Notes under the pieces: generated by a model
Database searches by the model: none
What the model saw: only the letters and a program-made list of their open reading frames with translations
Told to the model about the DNA's origin: nothing
Made by a program: the position numbers and the translations under genes
In this document: positions 10,461 through 26,114 of the stretch, in pieces
How the letters are laid out: every line of letters starts with the position of its first letter
Numbering within the stretch: the first letter of the stretch is position 1
DNA from: Xaviernesmea rhizosphaerae
Lineage (GTDB): Bacteria > Pseudomonadota > Alphaproteobacteria > Rhizobiales > Rhizobiaceae
Direction of reading: 5' to 3'
Length of the DNA stretch: 64,000 nucleotides
NCBI RefSeq assembly: GCF_001938945.1
Contig: NZ_MKIO01000029.1
Coordinates: 124,001-188,000 of the forward strand

Positions 10461-10484
10461 GATGGGCGACCAGTGTCGCCCATC
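10461..10484 (-). terminator. Perfect 10-bp stem-loop 3' of aceF
   Basis: GATGGGCGAC, a 4-base loop and GTCGCCCATC form a perfect stem 41 bases after the aceF stop. No T-run follows on the minus strand, so it may be an RNA-stabilising or processing hairpin between cistrons rather than a true intrinsic terminator. Confidence 0.45.
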
Positions 10485-10524
10485 ACTTGTTGAGAACGCG
10501 CATTAACGTCCCCAACCTTTGGCA

Positions 10525-11877
10525 TCAGACCAGCATGCTCATCGGGTTTTCGATGTAGCGCTTGAAAGCTCCGAGCAGTTCGGCGCCGAGCGCGCCATCG
10601 ACGCAGCGATGGTCGGTCGAGAGGGTCACGGTCATGACATTGGCGATTTTCATCTCGCCCTTCTTGACCACCACGCGCTCCTCGCCTGCGCCGACCGCCA
10701 GGATCGTCGCATGCGGCGGGTTGACGACGGCGGCGAAGTTCTTGACGCCCATCATACCCATGTTGGAAACGGCGGTGGTACCGCCCTGGTACTCTTCCGG
10801 CTTCAGCTTGCGGCCCTTGGCGCGGGCGCCGAGGTCCTTCATCTCGTTGGAGATGGCCGACAGGCTCTTCAGCTCGGCCGAGCGCACGATCGGGGTGATC
10901 AGGCCGCCGGGAATGGAGACCGCCACGCCGACATCGGCATGCTTGTGCTTGACCATGGCGCTGTCGGTCCAGGAGACGTTGGCATCCGGAACGTCGCGCA
11001 GGGCGAGCGCCAGGGCCTTGATCACCATGTCGTTGACCGAGAGCTTGAAGGCAGGCTTGCCGTCCTTCTCGGGTGCCGAAGCGTTGAGCTGGGTCCGCAA
11101 AGCCAAAAGCGCATCCAGCTCGCAATCGAGCGAGACATAGAAATGCGGGATGGTCTGCTTGGATTCCTGCAGGCGCTTGGCGATGGTCTTGCGCATGCCG
11201 TCATGCGGCACGAGCTCGTAGGAGCCTTCGGCGAAGTTCTTGAGAACCGCTTCGTCGGACATGCCCTTGGGCGCGCTGGCGGGGGCTGCGGCGGCCGGAG
11301 CAGCGGCGGCCGGGGCCGGAGCGGCAGCAGTGGCAGGCGCCGGCTTGGCGCCGCCGGCAACGGCCTTTTCCACATCGCTCTTGACCACGCGGCCATGCGG
11401 GCCGGAGCCCGAAATGGCGGCGATGTCGAGACCGGCTTCCTTGGCCAGACGCCGGGCCAGCGGCGAGGAGAAGGTGCGCGCGCCGCCCTCGGCCTTGGCC
11501 GGCGCCGCAGCGGCCGGCTTGGCTTCCGACGATGCGGGTGCGGCCGAAACCGCCACCTGATCCGACTTGACGTCCTGGGCCTGCGCCTGGGCGGGCGAAG
11601 CGCCGCCACCTGAGGCCGCCGCGCCGACATCCTCGCCGTCTTCGGCGAGAATGGCGATCAGCGCATTGACCTTGACGGCCTCGCTGCCGGCGGGAACGAC
11701 GATCTTGGCGATCGTGCCCTCATCGACGGCTTCCACTTCCATGGTCGCCTTGTCGGTCTCGATCTCGGCGATGACATCGCCGGCCTTGACCTTGTCGCCT
11801 TCCTTCACCAGCCACTTGGCGAGGTTGCCCTCCTCCATGGTGGGAGAGAGGGCGGGCATCGTGATGTTGATCGGCAT
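10525..11877 (-). CDS. aceF: Pyruvate dehydrogenase E2, dihydrolipoamide acetyltransferase
   Basis: Core subunit of pyruvate dehydrogenase that transfers acetyl groups from lipoate to CoA. The 450 residues contain one lipoyl domain (1-80, lipoylated K43 in [10 protein letters not shown]), an Ala/Pro-rich linker, a peripheral-subunit-binding domain (about 136-173), a second Ala/Pro linker and a catalytic domain ending with DHRCVDGA (H423, D427). One lipoyl domain is typical for alphaproteobacteria, where E1-beta carries another. The start lies 15 bp after the pdhB stop. The symbol pdhC is also used for this gene. Confidence 0.97.
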   Translation of the reverse strand: MPINITMPALSPTMEEGNLAKWLVKEGDKVKAGDVIAEIETDKATMEVEAVDEGTIAKIVVPAGSEAVKVNALIAILAEDGEDVGAAASGGGASPAQAQAQDVKSDQVAVSAAPASSEAKPAAAAPAKAEGGARTFSSPLARRLAKEAGLDIAAISGSGPHGRVVKSDVEKAVAGGAKPAPATAAAPAPAAAAPAAAAPASAPKGMSDEAVLKNFAEGSYELVPHDGMRKTIAKRLQESKQTIPHFYVSLDCELDALLALRTQLNASAPEKDGKPAFKLSVNDMVIKALALALRDVPDANVSWTDSAMVKHKHADVGVAVSIPGGLITPIVRSAELKSLSAISNEMKDLGARAKGRKLKPEEYQGGTTAVSNMGMMGVKNFAAVVNPPHATILAVGAGEERVVVKKGEMKIANVMTVTLSTDHRCVDGALGAELLGAFKRYIENPMSMLV

Positions 11878-11892
11878 GAGATGCCCTCCCCG

Positions 11893-13293
<1,401 letters not shown>

Positions 13294-13311
13294 GATGGCG
13301 TCCTCGTCGGA

Positions 13312-14355
13312 TCAAAGCAGGATGTCGGTGTAGAGCTCGGATACATCCGGCTCCGGATCGGCCTGGGCGAAATCGGCACTGTCGGCGACGATGTCGCGCA
13401 CATCCTTGTCGATCGCCTTCAGCTCATCTTCGCTCGCCCAGCCCTTTTCCAGGAGGCGCGCCTTCACCTGCTCGATCGGATCATGCTCCGACCGCATCTT
13501 CTGCACTTCATCCTTGGAGCGGTATTTCGCCGGGTCGGACATGGAGTGACCGCGATAGCGGTAGGTCTGCATTTCGAGGATGATCGGGCCCTTGCCGTCG
13601 CGGCAATGCGCCACGGCTGCATCGGCAGCGGCCTTGACGGCGCGCACATCCATGCCGTCCACCTGGAGGCCGGGGATGCCGATGGCGGTGCCGCGCTGGG
13701 AGAAGTCGACGCCGGCAGACGCGCGGGCGACCGAGGTGCCCATGGCGTAGCGGTTGTTCTCGATGATGTAGATCACCGGCAGCTTCCAGAGTGCCGCCAT
13801 GTTGAAGCTCTCATAGACCTGGCCCTGGTTGGCCGCGCCGTCGCCGAAATAGGCGAGAGAGACATTGTCGTTCTGGCGATAGGCATTGGCAAAGGCCAGC
13901 CCGGTGCCGAGCGACACCTGGGCGCCGACGATGCCGTGGCCGCCGTAGAAATTCTTCTCCTTGGAGAACATGTGCATGGAGCCGCCCTTGCCCTTGGACA
14001 GGCCGCCCCGACGCCCGGTCAGCTCAGCCATCACGCCGCGCGCGCTCATGCCGCAGGCCAGCATGTGGCCGTGGTCGCGATAGCCGGTGATGACCTGGTC
14101 ACCTTCCTTCAGCGCCAGCTGCATGCCGACGACGACGGCCTCCTGGCCGATATAGAGGTGACAGAAGCCGCCGATGAAGCCCATGCCATAGAGCTGGCCG
14201 GCCTTCTCCTCGAAACGGCGGATGAGGAGCATCTCGCGATAGGCCTTCAGCTCCTGATCGCGGTCGAACTCCACGATCGCGCCAGGCGCAAACTCATCGA
14301 TGCTTTTTGAACCTGTCTTGCGGCTGGATACGGACGCGGTATTTCGCGAAGCCAT
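13312..14355 (-). CDS. pdhA: Pyruvate dehydrogenase E1 alpha
   Basis: Thiamine-diphosphate-dependent decarboxylase subunit that feeds acetyl groups to E2. The 347 residues carry the TPP-binding motif starting GDGAANQGQ (171-179) and ending NNRYAMGTS, an RRFEEKAGQLYG segment near 46-57 and a conserved YRYRGHSMSDPAKYR phosphorylation-loop-like region. It is the first gene of the minus-strand run pdhA-pdhB-aceF with gaps of only 15-18 bp, so the 400 bp upstream probably hold the operon promoter. Confidence 0.97.
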   Translation of the reverse strand: MASRNTASVSSRKTGSKSIDEFAPGAIVEFDRDQELKAYREMLLIRRFEEKAGQLYGMGFIGGFCHLYIGQEAVVVGMQLALKEGDQVITGYRDHGHMLACGMSARGVMAELTGRRGGLSKGKGGSMHMFSKEKNFYGGHGIVGAQVSLGTGLAFANAYRQNDNVSLAYFGDGAANQGQVYESFNMAALWKLPVIYIIENNRYAMGTSVARASAGVDFSQRGTAIGIPGLQVDGMDVRAVKAAADAAVAHCRDGKGPIILEMQTYRYRGHSMSDPAKYRSKDEVQKMRSEHDPIEQVKARLLEKGWASEDELKAIDKDVRDIVADSADFAQADPEPDVSELYTDILL

Positions 14356-14757
14356 GCAATCCTCCCTTGTGGTTTGCCTGAGAGAGCCTTACCCGAACGG
14401 AACCCGGCAACCGGCGCAGCTTGTTCGCAGGCCTTTACAACCACCCTATAGCGCAGAGGGGAAGAAGGAAAGCCGGCACACACGCATCCCTTGCCTCGGG
14501 TGGGCTTCCCCACCATCGGCAAGTCACGGCAGGTGGCCGGCTAAGCACCGTCTGAGGAGATCCGATCCCGCCAGTCCGCGCCGCCCTCCACATGCCAGAT
14601 GACATGCAGCGCCCCTATCCGGTCGGATAAGGTTCCGCGCACACAATAAGCAAAGTCGCGCACAACAGCAATGGGGAAGATTGAAGGCTTTGCCTAGACT
14701 AATCGATTGATTAAAAATTGTTTTTTGTGATTAACTGGAAAAAGGTTAATTCCATTT
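14356..14757. promoter_or_regulatory. Region upstream of pdhA with an AATCGATT palindrome
   Basis: No gene is visible in these 402 bp. The half nearest ftsB (14640-14757) is clearly AT-richer than its surroundings. CTAATCGATT lies at 14699-14708, inside TA-rich sequence about 345 bp before the pdhA start. The same core is present three times upstream of tpiA. The segment is downstream of ftsB and upstream of pdhA, so control of pdhA is the simplest reading. Confidence 0.4.
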
Positions 14758-15072
14758 TCAGTGGAAAATCACGATCTCGTCCGCGCGAGACATGTTCAAG
14801 GCGAAGCGGGCGCGCTCGTCCAGCATGTCGCGTTCCAGCGAGCCGTCGCTCAGAAGTGCGACTTCCTTCTCGATCGTCTGGCGCTTCTCCACCAGCACGG
14901 CCAGGCGCGCCTTGCGATCCACGAGTTGCTGGTTGAAGCGCTCGGTGGACTCCAGGCCGAATTCGCCATGGATGGAATGATAGCCGAAATAGGTGAGGAA
15001 GACGGCGGTGATCGCCGGCATGGCGAGACGTCCGAGGTAACGTTTCTTGTGATGTTTGGTCCACATCGCCAT
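14758..15072 (-). CDS. ftsB: Septum formation initiator FtsB/DivIC family
   Basis: A 104-residue bitopic division protein: a short basic cytoplasmic start (WTKHHKKRYLGR), one membrane helix (about 16-34), then a periplasmic coiled coil (FNQQLVDRKARLAVLVEKRQ and onward) and a conserved DMLDERARFALNMSRADE end. FtsB bridges FtsL and FtsQ in the divisome. The position between eno and pdhA matches other Rhizobiaceae. ATG 15072 or 15066 can start it. It has its own upstream region of about 250 bp after the eno terminator. Confidence 0.9.
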   Translation of the reverse strand: MAMWTKHHKKRYLGRLAMPAITAVFLTYFGYHSIHGEFGLESTERFNQQLVDRKARLAVLVEKRQTIEKEVALLSDGSLERDMLDERARFALNMSRADEIVIFH

Positions 15073-15218
15073 TCTGGGCCCTACGCAAAACCGATCCGCC
15101 GGGACACACCCTTTGGTTCTCAGGCGACATTACGGGGGAGAGATTAACCGAGCGTTGACCATGCCGAGGACCGCGCCGTCGCGGCCCTCCCTCAACATCG
15201 CTCGCCCAGACGGGCAAC

Positions 15219-15246
15219 AAAAAGCCGGCGGGCAAAACCCGCCGGC
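15219..15246 (-). terminator. Intrinsic terminator of eno
   Basis: GCCGGCGGG (15224-15232) pairs perfectly with CCCGCCGGC (15238-15246) around a 5-base loop. Read on the minus strand it is followed at once by TTTTT. It begins 82 bases after the eno stop codon. Confidence 0.9.
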
Positions 15247-15327
15247 CAAGACCGCCGACAAGGCGGCGCAAGCCATGAAAGTAAGAGGATCGGGGCTGGC
15301 CCCAACCCTCCCTCATCCGGTCGAAGC

Positions 15328-17565
<2,238 letters not shown>

Positions 17566-17569
<4 letters not shown>

Positions 17570-18468
17570 TCTCCAAAAGCAAATAGAACGCCCTGGCCCG
17601 AAGCGGGCGGGACGATGATGAGCGGACCGAGGCTGCGGAAGGCCACATCCCCTGCCCGCAACGTGTCTTCGAGCTGCGCCCGGCTGGCGACACGGAAGAC
17701 GACGGCAAAGCCGCGCAGGCCGCGCTCGCCCTCCAGTCGTCCCGCCTCGCCGAAAAAGGCCTGCACCGCCTCGGGCGTCAGCACGGAGACCGCTGCGTTG
17801 GCGGCTTCCAGATCCATGCCGAAGGACTGGGCGGCAACATGGCGCTGCATGAAGATTTCCTGCAGCAGATACTGAAAATCGCTTGGATTGTCTTCGGTCA
17901 AAACCACGCGGGCAATGCCGGTAACGCCATTGGCGTGGCGCTCCAGCGCCGTCCTGTCCGAGGGAAGCGATTGCAGCCGCTGGCAGGCGAAGAAGAACAT
18001 GTCAGGTGCGCGCAGATCCGCGGCAAAGGCGAGGCGAAAGCTGCCGGTGCCCTCGCTGCCATCGGGCAGGCGCATGATGCGGGAGAAGTCGAGCGGCGCG
18101 CCGGCGCTGATCCCGGCCGCGTGGAAGCGCCGGTCATCGGCCTGCGCATCCTCTGACGAGACCACGAGAGCGGAAAGACCCTCCGGCCCCCTGCGGAAGC
18201 GGAAGGCCTGGTCGCGCGCCACGAAGACATTGCCGGCGCGCGCGGCGGCCTCGCAGTCCTCGCGCGAGGCGATGGCGAGCGGTTCCAGATAGGTGCCGTC
18301 GGCCAGGAAGACGCAGGCATTTTCCGTGCCGAAGGGATGCTGGGCATCGGCGGCCACGGTGAAGCCCATGGCTTCCATCCGCCGGCGCGAGGCATCCAGG
18401 CTTTCGACCGGCAGCACGAGATGATCAAGACGGCGGGGCTGCCCTGTCATCGACGGTGCTGATGCCAT
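17566..18468 (-). CDS. VOC-fold protein (glyoxalase-like domain)
   Basis: A roughly 300-residue protein with two vicinal-oxygen-chelate repeats, of the 'glyoxalase-like domain' family. The first repeat begins [14 protein letters not shown] and the second follows [17 protein letters not shown]. Function in this family is not established; a small-molecule lyase or binding role is possible. The Met at 18468 is chosen because the fold starts just after it; residues upstream (to 18555) are Arg-rich and look non-coding, and Met at 18450 is an alternative. Its stop overlaps the kdsA start, so both are translated together. Confidence 0.82.
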
Positions 18469-18862
18469 TCTGCGCGTCCTCTCGCTGGTCCGGGTTCTGA
18501 AAGTCTTCTCGCGTGCGAAGCGCCCGGCGGGGCGTTCGGCCTGCCGCTGCGACACTAGCGCAGCCTCCCCTCAGCCCTCTTTCTGTGCTTGGCATCTTCG
18601 GGTGAACAATTCAAGGCATGTGTTGCAGCGCACGCGGCTTTGGCGAGGACCTCAGCGCGCTCCTCCTGAATCAAATCGATCCATATTGTGCAGGACAAGG
18701 TTTCACCCGGGTGCCACGCTGCGGGCAGGTGGACGGCGCGCCGGCATGAGGACACCGCGATGTCAGTCCGTGCTTGCGAATCATGTCGGTACGACGATCA
18801 CACTCCTGTGACCGAAAGAGGCGCAGAGCCATCCTGCCGGCTCCCGTCATCGACGCCTGGTG
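18469..18862. other. Intergenic stretch upstream of the VOC-kdsA pair
   Basis: Most of this stretch holds nothing I can name. A minus-strand frame (stop 18555, open up to 18755) would encode a helical peptide ending in SPEDAKHRKRAEG that looks somewhat protein-like but has no convincing ATG start, so I do not call it. The promoter for VOC-kdsA should lie here. Confidence 0.4.
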
Positions 18863-19435
18863 TTACCGGCAGCGGCGCAGCTGGGTCGAATAGTTGCGGG
18901 CGATCGAGGTCGCCTTTGCGGCCGCGCGGCGCACACCGGCATCATTGCGCCAGGTGCCGCGGGCATAGCCGACATGGCCCGAGTAATAAGCGAGATAGAG
19001 ATTATAGGGATCGGTGAGCGCGATGCCGTTCTTCTGGTGATTGAAGTTGTGATACCAGGCGACGAAATGGACGGCGTCGGAGAAATTGCTGCGCCGGGCG
19101 CTCCAGTTGCCTGTCGCGCGGCGGTAATGCTCCCAGGTGCCATCCAGAGCCTGGGAATAGCCATAGGCAGTGGAGACACGCCCCCAGGGGATGAAGCCGA
19201 GAATGTAGCGGCGCGGCGGCCGGGCATAGGGCCGGAAGCCCGATTCGACATAGATCGTCGCCATCAGGATCGGAACGGGCACACCATATTCGCGCGAGGC
19301 GGCGCGGGCCGAACGCTCCCAATTGTTGAAGAGCCCGTCGCGCTGATCGAAGATCGCACAGGCGTTCTGGATATTTCTGGGAGCGGTCGCACAGCCGGCA
19401 AGCGCCAGCAGAACGACAATCAACACAATACGCAT
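18863..19435 (-). CDS. Lytic-transglycosylase-like lipoprotein
   Basis: A 190-residue predicted outer-membrane lipoprotein: signal peptide MRIVLIVVLLALAGC with lipobox LAGC (lipidated C15), followed by a lysozyme-like SLT domain with the catalytic Glu in ATIYVESGF and the AYGYSQALDGTWEHY segment. It probably cleaves peptidoglycan. ATG 19435 is preferred to ATG 19444 because GAGGG lies about 9 bases upstream of the former but directly abuts the latter. It stands alone on the minus strand. Confidence 0.83.
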   Translation of the reverse strand: MRIVLIVVLLALAGCATAPRNIQNACAIFDQRDGLFNNWERSARAASREYGVPVPILMATIYVESGFRPYARPPRRYILGFIPWGRVSTAYGYSQALDGTWEHYRRATGNWSARRSNFSDAVHFVAWYHNFNHQKNGIALTDPYNLYLAYYSGHVGYARGTWRNDAGVRRAAAKATSIARNYSTQLRRCR

Positions 19436-19552
19436 CGCTCTCATCCCTCATGGACCCGTGATGAATAGAGCGTAAAGATTAAGGGAAGGTTTTGAGCCAC
19501 TCCGCAGGCTTGGGGATGGCAGCCGCCGAGCGAGCGCCCGACGCAAGGACGC

Positions 19553-19595
19553 GGCCAAACGGAAACGGGGCCCTCCCTGCCAGGAAGACCCCGTT
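19553..19595 (-). terminator. Probable intrinsic terminator of pyrG
   Basis: AACGGGG (19564-19570) and CCCCGTT (19589-19595) pair around an 18-base, partly paired loop. On the minus strand TTTCCGTTTGG follows. It lies 28 bases after the pyrG stop. Confidence 0.6.
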
Positions 19596-19622
19596 GACAC
19601 GATGCATTGATAAGCCTTGCGA

Positions 19623-21290
<1,668 letters not shown>

Positions 21291-21297
21291 CTAAAAA

Positions 21298-21323
21298 ACG
21301 GGAAAACGCCGCGATGCGGCGTT
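21298..21323 (-). terminator. Hairpin with U-rich tail just upstream of pyrG
   Basis: AACGCCGC (21305-21312) and GCGGCGTT (21316-21323) form a perfect stem with a 3-base loop. On the minus strand the stem is followed by TTTCCCGTTTTTT. It ends about 47 bases before the pyrG ATG and comes after a separate secG terminator, so it could be a second terminator or an attenuator in the pyrG leader. Confidence 0.65.
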
Positions 21324-21483
21324 CCCGGCCTTTCCCCGTGCGCGCAGGGCCCCCATTTGCGGGCCCAACACGTCAGGACAACGCGACCGAAGACTCCCGC
21401 CGTCCGGATCTTCGCCCGGAACGGCTTGCGCCGCAGCGTCCTCAGGTCTCCCGCGCGCCTAAGCCGGAGGGAAAGCTCACCAC

Positions 21484-21520
21484 AAAAGAAAACCGGCGGG
21501 CACTTGCGCGTCCCGCCGGT
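21484..21520 (-). terminator. Intrinsic terminator of secG
   Basis: ACCGGCGGG (21492-21500) pairs with CCCGCCGGT (21512-21520). On the minus strand TTTCTTTT follows. It lies 21 bases after the secG stop. Confidence 0.8.
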
Positions 21521-21541
21521 CGGTTCATCAGGCCATCAGCC

Positions 21542-22117
21542 TTACTGCCCGCTGGGCACGCCGGAAGCCGGCGGGTTGGCGGCCGGAGCCGCCGGAGCGT
21601 TGTTGGTCGCCGGCGCGGCCGGGCTGGTCTCGGCCGGCGCGGAGGCTGCAGGCGCAGAGGGCGCAGGAGCCGAAGACGCTGGAGCCGAAGACGCTGGCGA
21701 CGACGACTGGGCAGGCGCGGCCGGTGCATCCCCCTGCGGAACGCCATTGGACGGCTGTGCCGGGGCGACGCCTGCGGGTGCCTGACTTGCAGGTGCTTGC
21801 CCGGCCGGTGCCTGGCCGCTCGGGCCGAGCGAATCGAGAACGCCGTTGCCGGTTCCGGTCGTGCCGGGGATCCGGTCGAGAACGTCGGTGGCCGTCGGCT
21901 GGTAGCGCGCGAGAATGCCCATGGCCAGCGCCAGAACGAAGAACAGCGCCGCCAGGATCGCCGTGGTGCGGGTCAGCGCATTGGCCGTGCCGCGGGCGGA
22001 CATGAAGCCGGAGCCCCCGCCTATGCCCAGGCCGCCGCCCTCAGAGCGCTGGATCAGCACGACGCCGATCAGCGCCAGCACGACCATGAGATAGATCACG
22101 AGCAAGATGGTCTGCAT
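21542..22117 (-). CDS. secG: Preprotein translocase subunit SecG
   Basis: Auxiliary inner-membrane subunit of the SecYEG channel. The first 75 residues are the family core: helix one (MQTILLVIYLMVVLALIGVV), the conserved QRSEGGGLG loop with a GGGSGFMSARG segment, and helix two (LAALFFVLALAMGILA). The remaining 115 or so residues are an Ala/Pro-rich tail of low complexity, longer than in E. coli SecG but common in rhizobia. ATG 22117 matches the family start; an upstream Met at 22147 adds unrelated residues. It follows tpiA in the same direction. Confidence 0.93.
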   Translation of the reverse strand: MQTILLVIYLMVVLALIGVVLIQRSEGGGLGIGGGSGFMSARGTANALTRTTAILAALFFVLALAMGILARYQPTATDVLDRIPGTTGTGNGVLDSLGPSGQAPAGQAPASQAPAGVAPAQPSNGVPQGDAPAAPAQSSSPASSAPASSAPAPSAPAASAPAETSPAAPATNNAPAAPAANPPASGVPSGQ

Positions 22118-22234
22118 GTTCTTCCAGAATCCCGGCCCTTCGGCCAAACATCAATCATCGGGCGGCTCAATATACCATGGAGCCGCCCTTTCCAAGCCCT
22201 CTAGGGTCATTGGTCCTGCATATCGTCATGCCAA

Positions 22235-22263
22235 AGGCCCGTCGCCCCTCTGGCGACGGGCCT
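22235..22263 (-). terminator. Stem-loop after tpiA
   Basis: AGGCCCGTCGCC (22235-22246) and GGCGACGGGCCT (22252-22263) form a perfect 12-bp stem with a 5-base loop, 46 bases after the tpiA stop. Only TTT follows on the minus strand, so it may be a weak terminator between tpiA and secG. Confidence 0.55.
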
Positions 22264-22309
22264 CAAGGCTTGACGGACGCCGTTTGGCGGAACCGCCAGG
22301 CGCGATGGC

Positions 22310-23095
22310 TCAGGCGGCTGCCTCGAGATCTAGCAGGCCTTCATAAGCCCCGTAGATGGCGAGGAAGTCGGTCGCCTTCAAGCTGGCGCCGCCCACCAGC
22401 ACGCCGTCCACATGCGCAATGGCGACGATCTCGCGGGCATTGCTCGGCTTGACCGAGCCGCCATAGAGAATGCGCATGCGCGCACCCTCGTCCCCCAGCC
22501 GCTCCTTCAACCGGGCGCGCAGGAATTCATGGGCAATGGCGATGTCACCCGTGGTCGGCGTCAGCCCTGTGCCGATCGCCCAGACGGGTTCGTAGGCAAT
22601 GATGGTGTTCTCGGCACGGGCGCCCTCAGGCACGGAGCCCTCGATCTGGCGGGCGAGCACTTCCAGCGTCTGGCCGTCGTCGCGCTCGGCCTGGGTCTCG
22701 CCGACGCAGATGATGGCCTGGAGGCCGACATTGAGCGCCGCTTCCGCCTTGGCGCAGACGAGCGCGTCGCTTTCGGCATGGTCCTTGCGCCGTTCCGAAT
22801 GGCCGACGATGACGTGGGAGGCGAAAAGATCGGCAATCATCTCGGCGGAGATGTCGCCGGTATAGGCGCCGCTATTGTGGTGATGGCAATCCTGCGCGCC
22901 AATCTGCAGCGGTGAGTCCTCGGCCAGCGCGGTGGCGACGTAAAGCAGCGTGGACGGCGGGCAAAGAACAGTCTCGACCTTCTCGGAAAGCGAGCCGTCG
23001 ACACCATCGGCGATCTGCTTGATCTCGTCCAGCGCGGCGCGCAGCCCGTTCATCTTCCAGTTACCCGCCACCAGCGGTCGCACATCAGGTGTCAT
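22310..23095 (-). CDS. tpiA: Triosephosphate isomerase
   Basis: Interconverts dihydroxyacetone phosphate and glyceraldehyde 3-phosphate. The 261-residue TIM barrel has GNWKMN (K14), the electrophilic H99 in VIVGHSERR and the catalytic base E169 in [11 protein letters not shown], followed by the phosphate-binding YGGSVKP. The start is at the conserved distance from K14. The upstream 400 bp are unusually AT-rich and contain three regularly spaced AATCGATT palindromes, which suggests regulation by a LacI-type or similar factor. Confidence 0.97.
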   Translation of the reverse strand: MTPDVRPLVAGNWKMNGLRAALDEIKQIADGVDGSLSEKVETVLCPPSTLLYVATALAEDSPLQIGAQDCHHHNSGAYTGDISAEMIADLFASHVIVGHSERRKDHAESDALVCAKAEAALNVGLQAIICVGETQAERDDGQTLEVLARQIEGSVPEGARAENTIIAYEPVWAIGTGLTPTTGDIAIAHEFLRARLKERLGDEGARMRILYGGSVKPSNAREIVAIAHVDGVLVGGASLKATDFLAIYGAYEGLLDLEAAA

Positions 23096-23365
23096 TCACT
23101 CTCTCCTGTCAGTTTGCCCTGTCCCCAAGGGGGTCTAACAGATGAATTTTGTCAGCGGAAGTCATATTTCTGCAAAGCGGAAATCCAGTCCCTCCTATTT
23201 TGCAATGCAAAATAGCCTGATGGGATCGAACAAACGACCTAATCTATTCTTTAAAACGTTTCATTCTTGCGGAAAGCTTGCATTCAAAAGAAATACTAAT
23301 CGATTAATTCAATCGCGACCTCCTAATAAATCGATTTAAGAGCGCGGCTAATCGATTTACTTTTG
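23096..23365. promoter_or_regulatory. AT-rich upstream region of tpiA with three phased AATCGATT sites
   Basis: The stretch 23140-23365 is strikingly AT-rich for this genome and has no gene. It holds the core AATCGATT at 23298-23305, 23329-23336 (within the 12-bp palindrome TAAATCGATTTA) and 23350-23357. The spacings of 31 and 21 bases are close to three and two helical turns. A further inverted repeat, TATTTTGCAATGCAAAATA, lies at 23198-23216. The region is upstream of tpiA only, since the aminotransferase gene ends on its far side. Confidence 0.55.
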
Positions 23366-23407
23366 GTGAAACAGAAAGGGGCCGCTGCGCGAAGGCAGCA
23401 GCCCCTT
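23366..23407 (-). terminator. Probable terminator of the aminotransferase gene cluster
   Basis: Two 13-base arms (23376-23388 and 23395-23407, AAGGGGC...GCCCCTT) pair with one mismatch around a 6-base loop. On the minus strand TCTGTTT follows. It lies 95 bases after the stop of the aminotransferase, the last gene of the 23.5-29.6 kb block. Confidence 0.65.
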
Positions 23408-23501
23408 CCCCTCCCTTTATGCGATGCAAAATCCGGCCCGTCACAAGCCCGCCAGGATCCTCTTCGATCCGCGTGACGTGCCTGTCTGGGGCCTGGGGGT
23501 C

Positions 23502-24968
<1,467 letters not shown>

Positions 24969-25103
24969 GGCAGCGTTCCTCTCTCGGTATTCGGCTCTTC
25001 GGCTTCGTTCGGCTCTTGGGACCGCTCGATCGACCGGCCCCGGTCTTTCCTGTGCCCACGCATCCGGCAGGCGCGCACCACGCCGGCCGGATGGCCTTGC
25101 TTT

Positions 25104-26114
25104 CTATTCGGCGGCGACGGCGGCGCCGGAGGCGCGTGTCTGGCCGGCCTTCTTGGCGCGGTATTCGTCATAGGCGGCGATCAGCATGGCGCCGTCCTGG
25201 TAGCGCGGCGCCCAGCCCAGATCGCGCTTCAGCCGCCCGGTCTCGCGCACGCACATCTCGTCGGCGATCAGATATTGCTCGGGATCCATGATCGGCAGGT
25301 TGATCAGGTCGAAAAAGGCAAGCGTCTTCTTCACCGCGAAAGCCGGCGTCGGCACCAGGATCGAGCGCGAGCCGGTGTGCTTGATCAGATCGCCGAGCAG
25401 CTTGCGCACCGAGGGCGGATTGTCCGAGCCGAGATTGTATTCGGCATTGGGCACGCCGCCCTTCCAGCCGAGATAGGCGGCATCGGCGCAGTCGAACACC
25501 GAGATGAACTGATACGGCACCTTGCCGGAGCCGATCATCGGCACCGGCAGGTTGGCGTCGATCAGCTTGAACAGCTTTTCCAGAATGCCGAGCCGGCCCG
25601 GACCGATGATCAGGCGCGGACGGAAGATGGTGATGTTGAGCCCCTTCTTGCGCCAGTCGAAGGCGAGCTGCTCCGTCGCCCATTTCGACTTGCCATATTC
25701 GCCGAGCGGCGCGGCCGGATGGTCCTCGGTCTGCGGCGATTGCACCGTATGGCCATAGATCATGTCGGTGGTGAACTGCACCAGCCGGGTGCAGCCGGCC
25801 TCATGCGTCGCCTTCATGATATTCTCGGCGCCGTAATAATTGACCGGCCAGAAGAACTCCCAGCGCTTGGCCCGCACCTGCAGCGGCGAGAGCATCTTGG
25901 CCGCCATGTTGTAGACCATGTCGTCAGGGGCGATGCCCACGGCCTGGACCTGGGCGAAATCGGTGACGTCGCAGCGCACATAGCGGGCGCGCTGGTAGAG
26001 CGGCAGGTCGGACTTGACGATATCGGCAATGACGACGTTTTCGCCATCGGCAATCAGCTTTTCCGCCAGATGACGGCCGACGAATCCGTCACCGCCAAAG
26101 ATGATGTGGTTCAT
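25104..26114 (-). CDS. NAD(P)-dependent extended SDR (sugar epimerase/dehydratase-like)
   Basis: A 336-residue extended short-chain dehydrogenase. The Rossmann motif is GGDGFVG (7-13), followed by an acidic residue at the end of strand two (ADIV), QFTTDMIYG and the catalytic YGKSK (Y140, K144). Members act on nucleotide-sugars or lipid-linked sugars; the substrate here is unknown. ATG 26114 overlaps the stop of the SMR gene by four bases; an upstream in-frame extension lies inside that gene and is rejected. A 135-bp gap separates it from the aminotransferase gene. Confidence 0.85.
   Translation of the reverse strand: MNHIIFGGDGFVGRHLAEKLIADGENVVIADIVKSDLPLYQRARYVRCDVTDFAQVQAVGIAPDDMVYNMAAKMLSPLQVRAKRWEFFWPVNYYGAENIMKATHEAGCTRLVQFTTDMIYGHTVQSPQTEDHPAAPLGEYGKSKWATEQLAFDWRKKGLNITIFRPRLIIGPGRLGILEKLFKLIDANLPVPMIGSGKVPYQFISVFDCADAAYLGWKGGVPNAEYNLGSDNPPSVRKLLGDLIKHTGSRSILVPTPAFAVKKTLAFFDLINLPIMDPEQYLIADEMCVRETGRLKRDLGWAPRYQDGAMLIAAYDEYRAKKAGQTRASGAAVAAE

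Noticed and set aside
18555..18755. Minus-strand frame of 66 codons ending SPEDAKHRKRAEG
   Set aside because: It looks somewhat protein-like but has no convincing start codon or ribosome site, so I left it out of the gene list.
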